Positions 1 through 5,587 of a DNA stretch of 15,452 nt are shown here, piece after piece. Location of the stretch: NCBI GenBank assembly GCA_964354135.1, contig CAYGZA010000149.1, positions 1-15,452 of the forward strand, given 5' to 3'. This DNA comes from CAYGZA01 sp964354135 (GTDB lineage: Bacteria; Planctomycetota; Planctomycetia; Pirellulales; Thermoguttaceae). The notes under the pieces were generated by a model. The model did not search any database, had not been told where the DNA came from, and worked only from the letters and a program-made list of their open reading frames with translations. A program made the translations under genes and the position numbers. Every line of letters starts with the position of its first letter. The stretch's first letter is position 1.

Positions 1-37
1 CCCCAAACCCCCTGTTTTCACAAGGTCAATTCACAAT

Positions 38-685
38 TTGCAAAACCCCAGTACTGAGTATGGAATCCAGGTGCATCTCCGTCTCATTGAGTGCTACGGA
101 CCGGTTGCCGAGATTGGGATGACTGAGGTTGAGATTAGGCATCCCTCACCGCACCCCGTGGGGCCTGGGGGTCAGCCAGTGAGGCCCGGAGGTTCAACCC
201 GCGTGAAGAAGTGGAGGCACTACGTAGAGTTCATTCCGCCCAACCTGGCGACAGGAACCTTGTTCGTCGCCGAAACTAATGGGGCTAGGTCCAAGGTACA
301 CGTCCCAGGGTTCAACATGTGGTTTGCAGCGTCCCAAGAGAACAACCCGAATCCCACCATGGCTTACGCCAACGTTCTGCTCCACGAGGTTTTCTGGCAG
401 GGCGTGCTGGACAAACGGGACAAGATCTTCGCTGGAGACCCCGGTCAGATCGGGAGCCGGGACGCGTCAATAGACAAATTCCGAGACATGACGAACGTGG
501 CCGAGGAGCTCAGCGAAATCTTCCAGTTCCGTTATACTCCTCCTTCTGGCGGCCAGCGGACAAGCCTACAGACACCCTCTGGGGCGTTCGCATCGGGTCA
601 GGCACGCCCCGGGGCTAGCGCGCCCTCGACCCCCTTCGGCCTCGCTCTTGGGGGATCGTTCATGCGCAACTTTCCGCTGGAATAG
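38..685 (+). CDS. Hypothetical protein, possibly 5'-incomplete
   Basis: I do not recognise this 215-residue protein (counted from the TTG at 38). It has no obvious signal peptide or membrane segment. The middle part (about residues 60-170) looks like a folded domain with alternating hydrophobic and charged residues and a segment LLHEVFWQGVLDKRD near residue 114; this is not an HExxH protease motif. The last 45 residues are rich in Gly, Ser, Pro and Ala and look disordered. The frame is open without a stop back to the window edge, so the true start may lie outside; AAGG at 22-25 is a poor ribosome site for either the TTG or the ATT at 29. Codon third positions are less GC-rich than in the transporter and PDH genes, by eye, which suggests recent acquisition. 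It is followed by a separate hypothetical gene on the same strand. Coding status is likely but function is unknown. Confidence 0.55.
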   Translation: MQNPSTEYGIQVHLRLIECYGPVAEIGMTEVEIRHPSPHPVGPGGQPVRPGGSTRVKKWRHYVEFIPPNLATGTLFVAETNGARSKVHVPGFNMWFAASQENNPNPTMAYANVLLHEVFWQGVLDKRDKIFAGDPGQIGSRDASIDKFRDMTNVAEELSEIFQFRYTPPSGGQRTSLQTPSGAFASGQARPGASAPSTPFGLALGGSFMRNFPLE

Positions 686-700
686 CCAGACACACTCTGG
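686..700 (+). other. Short hairpin after the first gene
   Basis: A perfect 5-bp stem, CCAGA/TCTGG with a CACAC loop, starts on the base after the TAG stop at 683-685. There is no T-run, so it is at best a weak terminator or 3'-end stabiliser. Confidence 0.3.
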
Positions 701-740
701 TAGTCGGCAATGAAGACACAACCAGTTTGGAGCCAGTGAG

Positions 741-1271
741 ATGTCTGGATTCCTGGGGAATGCTGTCTTGCGTCACCGCTTTGCCCGCCGCGTAGCGCTG
801 CTCGCCGTATTAGTGGTGACTATCCCGTTATTGTGGTTCGTTCTTGTGGACCGTCAGTTCGCGTTGGAGGCCTGCAACAACTGCATGAGTTGCTGGTATC
901 TCGTCGAAGATCGTGTGTGTGGGATGACCGTTTCGAGAACGGTGTTGAACCAGCGTGAGTCGCCCAAGGCGTCCATCGCTCGAGACCTGGGCCGTCCGTG
1001 CGCGCATGCCCCCGTTGCCGTCTTTAGCAACCGGTATTGGGGCCTCGTCTACTGTTTCCGGCCCTTCAGTGGGACTGCAGCGCTTGTTGGCCCGAATTGG
1101 TACGACAAGAAGTGCTCAGCGGCGCTGAAGTCGTGGGCACGTGCTTCGCCGGGACTGGCGGACGAGTTTAATGATAGAGCGATCCTCAGGGATGATGCGG
1201 ACTATTGGCTTTCATTCTGCCGGGAACTGCGTGCGAGAGCTGCCGGCCTAAAGGCGCCTGACAAAGAGTGA
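741..1271 (+). CDS. Single-pass membrane protein with CxxCxxC motif, function unknown
   Basis: This 176-residue protein is not one I recognise. An N-terminal basic stretch (RHRFARR, residues 11-17) precedes a strongly hydrophobic helix at about 18-37, giving a signal anchor with the remainder probably outside the cytoplasm. Directly after the helix come C45, C48, C51 and C60, in the arrangement CNNCMSC; several more cysteines follow (C87, C105, C125 and C159 by my count). The cluster could bind metal or form disulfides, but no heme CxxCH or thioredoxin fold is visible. The ATG at 741 has GGAG at 729-732 with an 8-base spacer, a good ribosome site. Codon use resembles the preceding gene more than the MFS gene after it. 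A lipoprotein is unlikely because the cysteine does not follow a lipobox. Confidence 0.6.
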   Translation: MSGFLGNAVLRHRFARRVALLAVLVVTIPLLWFVLVDRQFALEACNNCMSCWYLVEDRVCGMTVSRTVLNQRESPKASIARDLGRPCAHAPVAVFSNRYWGLVYCFRPFSGTAALVGPNWYDKKCSAALKSWARASPGLADEFNDRAILRDDADYWLSFCRELRARAAGLKAPDKE

Positions 1272-1357
1272 CCGGAGCACGGGTGCGCGGTTGCGAGGAG
1301 GCGGATGCGGTCACCCATAACCGCCGCATGTCAAGGCCCCGATTCCCAAGTCCCGCG

Positions 1358-1384
1358 CTGGGGCTCCGCCCCAGCCTACGGCTG
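1358..1384 (+). repeat. Two overlapping palindromes
   Basis: A 7-bp perfect stem (1358-1364 with 1368-1374, loop TCC) overlaps a 5-bp stem (1372-1376 with 1380-1384, loop TAC). They share CAG, so the two hairpins cannot both form fully. No T-tract follows. It is most likely a REP-like repeat unit rather than a terminator. Confidence 0.45.
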
Positions 1385-1524
1385 CGCGTACCTTCCCTGT
1401 GCGGCGAGGATTGGTCACTTCGGCCGAGGATTGCCGGCCACGCCCTTCGTGCTCAGGGCGAAGCTGGGCAACAGTCGGCGGGAGGGCGGTGGCGGAAAGC
1501 CCTGCCAGAGCGTGCCGCCGGGGA

Positions 1525-1553
1525 TTGCCGATATCGGGGTCGTAGCCTACCCT
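1525..1553 (+). promoter_or_regulatory. Possible promoter of the MFS gene
   Basis: TTGCCG (1525-1530) and TACCCT (1548-1553) are 17 bases apart. Transcription would start close to the ATG at 1561, leaving an almost leaderless mRNA, which fits the absence of a Shine-Dalgarno sequence. The -10 match is weak. Confidence 0.28.
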
Positions 1554-1560
1554 CGTTGGC

Positions 1561-2883
1561 ATGGCTGCCGACGAACCCTTTCGTTTGACCGTACTTCAGC
1601 GGCATGAGGCCCGGCGGCGGGTCTATTGGCACGCCGTGCTTTGGGCCGTCGCCACCGGGCTGACCAGCAGCACGCTGGTGATCTACCTGGTGTTCGGGCT
1701 GAACGCCCCGCGGATGGCCCTGGGAGTAGCGCTGATTAAGGCCGCGCCCAACCTGGCCGGGCTCTTGCGCCTGGGCACGCCGGCCCTGATCCGGTGGTTC
1801 GGAGACCGCAAGCGATTCTCGACCGGCAGCTACTTCCTGAGCGGCCTGGTCTTGTTGCTGCTGCCGGTGGCGGCCGCCCCGGGCCTGCTTCCTTCAGCCT
1901 GGAAGTCGCTTTGGGCGGTCGTCGTGCTCTGGTGTCTCTATCACCTGCTGGAATACCTGGGCTCCGTGGCCCTCTGGTCGTGGCTGGGGGACCTGGTGCC
2001 GGTGCGGACCCGGGGGCGCTTCTTGGGCCGCCGCGAGCGCTGGATGGTGGCCGGACAGGCCGCCGCGATGCTCGCCGCGGGGGCATTCAACTACGGGTGG
2101 CGGCAGATACATCCCGACGCGCCTTGGGCCGGTTACGCCATTCCCGCCGCAGCCGGCGCGTGCTCGCTGATGGCTTCGGTGGTCTTTCTGATCCGGGTGC
2201 CGCATCCGCGTGCGGGTAGCGCGACCGCCGCCGCGGCGATCGGGTTTTCGCGTCTCCTGGCCCCCTTTGCCGACCGCAGGTTCCGCCGGCTCCTGTACTT
2301 CGGCTGCTGGTTCTCCTTCTTCAACGGCGTGACGCAGTCGCCGCAGGAGATGTATCCCGTGCAGATCCTGGGGATTACCCTCTTCACGAGCCTCGCGTTG
2401 AGGACCGGGACGCGCGTCGGGCAGTTCGCCGTCAGCCCGTGGCTGGGGCGGCTGGCCGACCGCTTCGGCAACCGCCCGGTGATGATCGCCTCATGGCCGA
2501 TCGCGGCCAGTGGGCTCTTCTTCTATCTCTTGGCCACGCCGCAGCAATGGATGTGGCTGGTCGGGGCGTGGGCCGCCTGGATCGCCTACGCCGGGCTGAA
2601 CGTCTGCCTGCCGAACCTGATGCTGAAGCTCTCGCCGGGAGCGGACCGCACCGCGTACGTCGCGGCCTACTACACGGCAAGCGGGTTGTGCGTCGCCGCC
2701 AGCACGATCCTCGGCGGCGCAGCCTTCGACTTCCTCCGCCGCGAGCGGTTCGTTTTCTGGGACGGGCTCTTCGTGCTCGACTGCTACCAGTGGATGTTTC
2801 TCTTGGGTCTGATCACGCGGCTCATGGGCGTGGCATGGCTTTTCTTGATCCTCGAGCCGCGAGAAGACGACCGGCGTCATTGA
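1561..2883 (+). CDS. Major facilitator superfamily (MFS) transporter
   Basis: This 440-residue integral membrane protein probably exports or imports a small solute by secondary transport in the cytoplasmic membrane. Length and hydrophobicity fit about 12 helices in two halves (roughly residues 24-215 and 242-432) joined by a central loop around 215-240. The loop between helices 2 and 3 reads LIRWFGDRKRF (about 77-86), and the equivalent place in the second half reads LGRLADRFGNRP (about 295-306); both are MFS motif A signatures. WLGDLVPVRTRGRFLGRRER (about 141-160) fits the cytoplasmic loop between helices 4 and 5. The start is fixed by an in-frame TAG at 1543-1545; there is no good ribosome site. 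The substrate cannot be told from the sequence. It converges on the ABC ATPase gene with a 60-base gap, so it is probably monocistronic. Confidence 0.88.
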   Translation: MAADEPFRLTVLQRHEARRRVYWHAVLWAVATGLTSSTLVIYLVFGLNAPRMALGVALIKAAPNLAGLLRLGTPALIRWFGDRKRFSTGSYFLSGLVLLLLPVAAAPGLLPSAWKSLWAVVVLWCLYHLLEYLGSVALWSWLGDLVPVRTRGRFLGRRERWMVAGQAAAMLAAGAFNYGWRQIHPDAPWAGYAIPAAAGACSLMASVVFLIRVPHPRAGSATAAAAIGFSRLLAPFADRRFRRLLYFGCWFSFFNGVTQSPQEMYPVQILGITLFTSLALRTGTRVGQFAVSPWLGRLADRFGNRPVMIASWPIAASGLFFYLLATPQQWMWLVGAWAAWIAYAGLNVCLPNLMLKLSPGADRTAYVAAYYTASGLCVAASTILGGAAFDFLRRERFVFWDGLFVLDCYQWMFLLGLITRLMGVAWLFLILEPREDDRRH

Positions 2884-2943
2884 CTCGCACCGGTGACGCA
2901 CTCGGAGGATCCGCGCCCCGTGGCGTCCGGGCGGCCCTGCGGC

Positions 2944-4053
2944 TCATTCGTCTTCCAGCACGTGGACGTCTTCCGCGGCCACGGCGGCGAGGACCCGGTC
3001 CCCGGCGGCGAACCCCCCGGCCTTGAACTCCTTTCGCCCCAGCGAAACGGTCAGCTCCGCTCCCGCCCCGCAGGCAACCGTCACGCGGACCACGGGACCG
3101 TGGTCGGCCAGCGCGCGGATGGTCCCCTTCAGGACCGTCGTTCCCGGCGGCATGGCGGCCGGCGGAGACTCGTCCCAGGTCTTAACGACGTGGACGTTCT
3201 CCGGTCGGACGATGAAACCGACGTCGCCGCGCGGCGGCCGGCCGGACGGCGGCACGGCGCGAAGCGCGATCCCGCCCGGACACGCCAAACGAAGCCAGGG
3301 GCCGTCGGGTTCCGCGTGGGCGGAAAAGAGGTTGCCGGCCTGCACGAATCGGGCCACCAGCAGGTTCCTCGGCCGCTGGAGGACCTCTTGCGGCGTGCCG
3401 GCTTGCAGGATTCGGCCCCCGTAGATCACCGCCACGCGATCGGCCACCGCGAGCATCTCCGCGAAATTGTGGCAGACGTGCAGCGTGGTGGCCCGCGTGC
3501 GGAGGTGGAGGTCCTTGAGCTCGCGGCAGAGGGAGTCGCGGGTCTGCTCGTCCAGGGCGCTGACGGGCTCGTCCAGGAGCATCACGCTGGGCCGGACGGC
3601 CGCGGCCCGGGCCAGCGCCACGCGCTGCTTCTCGCCGCCGGAGAGTCTCTGCGGCCGCCGGCCCGACAGTTGGGCCACGCCCGCCAGCTCCATGACCTCG
3701 TCCACGCGACGGTCCGCGGTCTCCGCGGAATCGCGAGACTCGGCAGCCCTCTCCTGCTGCCTCAGTCCGAAGGCGACGTTCTGCCGCACCGTCAGGTGCG
3801 GAAACAAGGCGTAGTCCTGGGGCAAATACCCGATGCCGCGGTGCCGCGGCTCCAAGCGGGTCACGTCGCGGCCGCCGATCAGGATCCGCCCTTGCCGGAT
3901 CCGGTTCAGGCCGCAGAGACACTCCAGCAAGAGCGTCTTCCCCGACCCGCTCGGGCCGAGAAGAACGAAGTATTCCCCGGGCCGGACGTGCAGGGAAACG
4001 TCCTCCATCGCGAAGCTCCCCACGGAGAAATGAAGCCCTTCGATGCGGATCAT
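2944..4053 (-). CDS. ABC transporter ATP-binding protein, molybdate/tungstate/sulfate type
   Basis: This 369-residue cytoplasmic ATPase powers import together with the adjacent permease. The nucleotide-binding domain is complete: Walker A GPSGSGKT (33-40), Q-loop Q79 in YLPQDYALFPH, signature RLSGGEKQR (about 136-144), Walker B VMLLDEP (157-163), D-loop SALD (165-168) and switch His195 in LHVCHN. Residues from about 235 to the end form a C-terminal extension with the pattern of TOBE/MOP-like domains that bind oxyanions or regulate the ATPase (GFIVRPENVHV, then two further strands). The YLPQDYALFPHLTVRQN stretch resembles ModC, WtpC and CysA proteins. The ATG overlaps the permease TGA (ATGA, 4050-4053), so translation is probably coupled. 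The exact ligand is inferred; Fe(III) or spermidine importers use similar ATPases. Confidence 0.88.
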   Translation of the reverse strand: MIRIEGLHFSVGSFAMEDVSLHVRPGEYFVLLGPSGSGKTLLLECLCGLNRIRQGRILIGGRDVTRLEPRHRGIGYLPQDYALFPHLTVRQNVAFGLRQQERAAESRDSAETADRRVDEVMELAGVAQLSGRRPQRLSGGEKQRVALARAAAVRPSVMLLDEPVSALDEQTRDSLCRELKDLHLRTRATTLHVCHNFAEMLAVADRVAVIYGGRILQAGTPQEVLQRPRNLLVARFVQAGNLFSAHAEPDGPWLRLACPGGIALRAVPPSGRPPRGDVGFIVRPENVHVVKTWDESPPAAMPPGTTVLKGTIRALADHGPVVRVTVACGAGAELTVSLGRKEFKAGGFAAGDRVLAAVAAEDVHVLEDE

Positions 4054-4880
4054 CGCTCCCCCAGTCCCAGCAGGCGAACGGCGACCAGGGCCACGGTGGC
4101 CAGGGCGAGCATCAGGAGGGCGACGGCCAGGGCCACTTCAATCCGCCCCACCGACTGCTCCAGGTAGATCGTCGTGGGGAGCACCTCGGTCCGCATCCGC
4201 ACCGTGCCCACAAACACCATCAACGGCCCGAACAGGCCGAAGGCCCGGGTCCACATCAGGATCCCGCCGGCGACGATCCCCCGCCGGGCCAGCGGCAACG
4301 CCACGCGCCAGAAGGCCCGGAAGCGGGTGCAGCCGAGGGTCATGGCCACGTGCTCCAGGCGGACGTCGATCCCGTCGAACGTGAGCTTCATCGCCCGGAT
4401 GCCGAACGACGCCGAAACCAGGAACTGGCAGAGCACGATCCCGCGCCGCTGGAAGACGAACTTCAGCCCGCTCGACTCGATGAACCGCCCCACGCCGGTC
4501 TGAAAGAAGACCAAGAGCGACAGCCCCACGATCAGCGGCGGCAAGAGGATCGGCAGGTCCACGATGGAATCGGCCAGGACCCGCCCCGGGAAGCGATACC
4601 GGCTCAGGGCGTAGCCCGCCGGGATGGCAAACACGAGTCCAATCACGACGCTCGTCGCGCTGGTCCACAGCGAGAGCCACAGGGCGGCGCGAATCTCCGG
4701 GGCAACCAACACCTGGCGCATGGCCTCCCGGTTCGTATACGAGACGTCGGCCGCGATCAGCGTGACCCAGCACAGGCAAAACAGGCCCACAAAGACGAGC
4801 ATCACGGCGGCGAACAACCCGCTTCTCCAACTGCCGACCGGCGCGGCGGGGCGGGTTTCGGCGGCCAGGCGTTTCATCAT
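4050..4880 (-). CDS. ABC transporter permease, ModB/WtpB/CysT-like
   Basis: This inner-membrane permease of a binding-protein-dependent importer has 276 residues from the ATG at 4880. Hydrophobic segments fall at about 21-43, 64-90, 108-126, 145-160, 202-225 and 247-270. The EAA loop that docks on the ATPase is visible at about 177-197 (EHVAMTLGCTRFRAFWRVAL then Pro). The following WTRAFGLFGPLMVFVG and RMRTEVLPTTIYLE resemble permeases of molybdate, tungstate and sulfate importers. The open frame extends upstream to 5063, but those extra 61 residues are Arg/Pro-rich, run through the inverted repeat at 4969-5038 and do not look like coding sequence; the paired ATGs at 4880 and 4877 are the better starts, although the ribosome site is weak. 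It forms a two-gene operon with the downstream ATPase. No substrate-binding protein gene is next to it within the window. Confidence 0.85.
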   Translation of the reverse strand: MMKRLAAETRPAAPVGSWRSGLFAAVMLVFVGLFCLCWVTLIAADVSYTNREAMRQVLVAPEIRAALWLSLWTSATSVVIGLVFAIPAGYALSRYRFPGRVLADSIVDLPILLPPLIVGLSLLVFFQTGVGRFIESSGLKFVFQRRGIVLCQFLVSASFGIRAMKLTFDGIDVRLEHVAMTLGCTRFRAFWRVALPLARRGIVAGGILMWTRAFGLFGPLMVFVGTVRMRTEVLPTTIYLEQSVGRIEVALAVALLMLALATVALVAVRLLGLGER

Positions 4881-5161
4881 GGGGTCGGGTCCGGCAGGGA
4901 GCGGGGGGCGTGGGTGGAAATGGGCCAGTGCCGCTCCACCCAAATGACGTTGTGCGATTCTGGGAAAACGAGGTTCCTGCCGAGCCGCACTTCTGGTCGC
5001 CAAACTCGCGTTTTCCGCCCGGCTCGGCAGGAACCTCGCCCGCCCGTGATCGTGAAACTCCATTTAGGATACCAGCCGGCCGCGGGCGGCTGAAGGTTTC
5101 CCGACCGAAAACGCGGGCCCCACGCCCCTGCCACGTGCGGCCGGGTCCAGGCGCCAGCGGC
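4881..5161. other. Intergenic spacer containing a dispersed-repeat unit
   Basis: This gap separates the permease start from the ParD-like gene's stop, both on the minus strand. It is where a ParE toxin would be expected, but no ParE-like frame is visible. The only minus-strand open frame (about 85 residues) is largely a translation of the inverted repeat at 4969-5038. Confidence 0.5.
4969..5038. repeat. 19-bp perfect inverted repeat with 32-base loop
   Basis: CGAGGTTCCTGCCGAGCCG (4969-4987) is exactly complementary to 5020-5038. The loop carries a second option: GGAAAACG (4963-4970) can pair with CGTTTTCC (5009-5016). No transposase is present. Reading through the arms gives peptides such as TGGRGSCRAG and GSAGTSP, which I recall from many short hypothetical planctomycete ORFs, so this is probably a high-copy dispersed palindromic element. 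Copy number cannot be judged from one window. Confidence 0.75.
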
Positions 5162-5440
5162 TCATTTCACGTCCCGTCGCTCTTCAATACGTCTTCTGCC
5201 GCGAGTCTTGATGTCTTCGAAGAACTGGTCGAGGGACTGATCGTCGAGTTCAATTCCCTCGCCGCGGTCCAGGCGCTCCAGGGCGGGCTGAATATCCTGC
5301 CGGAGATGCTCCAGCCGCTCTTGGCGGTCTTTCAACAATTGCAGGGCTTCCCCAACCACCTCGGCTTCGGTGTGATAGGTGCCGCTGCCGATCATCTCGC
5401 GCACAAACTGCTGGTATTCTGATGGGATTTCAATGGTCAT
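5162..5440 (-). CDS. ParD-like ribbon-helix-helix antitoxin, orphan
   Basis: The protein has 92 residues from the ATG at 5440. The N-terminus (MTIEIPSEYQQFVREMIGSG, then TYHTEAEVVGEALQLLKDR to about residue 39) has the strand-helix-turn-helix layout of ParD/CC2985-family ribbon-helix-helix antitoxins, which dimerise, bind their own promoter and sequester a ParE-type toxin. The C-terminal half is charged and helical, as expected for the toxin-wrapping part. The start is set by GGAGG in the minus-strand leader with a 9-base spacer; the longer frame to 5632 has no such support. No toxin gene follows: only the repeat-bearing spacer and then an ABC permease. It is divergent from aceE across a 147-base shared promoter region. 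It could be a remnant antitoxin, or a repressor that now acts alone. Confidence 0.78.
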   Translation of the reverse strand: MTIEIPSEYQQFVREMIGSGTYHTEAEVVGEALQLLKDRQERLEHLRQDIQPALERLDRGEGIELDDQSLDQFFEDIKTRGRRRIEERRDVK

Positions 5441-5473
5441 TGGCTCAAACCTCCGCGTCGTCCGTCTTCCCTT

Positions 5474-5502
5474 AGCGTATCTATCCGGAGAGGGCGAGTC
5501 AA
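5474..5502 (-). promoter_or_regulatory. Promoter of the ParD-like gene
   Basis: On the minus strand, TTGACT (5497-5502) and TACGCT (5474-5479) are exactly 17 bases apart. Transcription would start near 5467, leaving a leader of about 27 bases that carries the GGAGG ribosome site. As is usual for antitoxin genes, the promoter may be autoregulated. Confidence 0.5.
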
Positions 5503-5554
5503 ACCACTTCGAGTGGGGTGTACGCCGCGGCAACAATACCTTTTGGTGGTGGGT

Positions 5555-5584
5555 TTGACGGCCACCGGGAGGTTCTCCTAAGAT
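5555..5584 (+). promoter_or_regulatory. Possible aceE promoter
   Basis: TTGACG (5555-5560) and TAAGAT (5579-5584) are 18 bases apart. Transcription would begin at about 5590, inside the first codons of the longest aceE frame, which favours the downstream ATG at 5666. It lies back to back with the ParD-like promoter. Confidence 0.3.
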
Positions 5585-5587
5585 TAC

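Larger units (their letters stand above)
1272..1560. other. Intergenic spacer with GC-rich hairpins
   Basis: I see no convincing gene here; the open frames are low-complexity Arg/Pro-rich shadows. It contains CTGGGGC-TCC-GCCCCAG (1358-1374) and, overlapping it, CAGCC-TAC-GGCTG (1372-1384), then further GC-rich partial palindromes to about 1510. The style matches the dispersed intergenic repeats elsewhere in the window. Confidence 0.5.

Noticed and set aside
1268..1588. Overlapping 83-106 codon frames in the spacer before the MFS gene
   Set aside because: Low-complexity Arg/Pro/Ala translations of hairpin-rich DNA without ribosome sites.
2893..4167. Long plus-strand open frame (424 codons) antisense to the ABC ATPase
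   Set aside because: Its product is low-complexity Arg/Gly/Pro-rich, whereas the minus strand encodes every ABC ATPase motif; it is a GC-rich shadow.
4881..5063. 61-residue N-terminal extension of the ABC permease
   Set aside because: It runs through the palindromic repeat and has no membrane or signal features; the ATG at 4880 gives the family's normal length.
4877..5134. Minus-strand 85-codon frame between the permease and the ParD-like gene
   Set aside because: Most of it is a translation of the inverted repeat; it does not resemble a ParE toxin and has no ribosome site.
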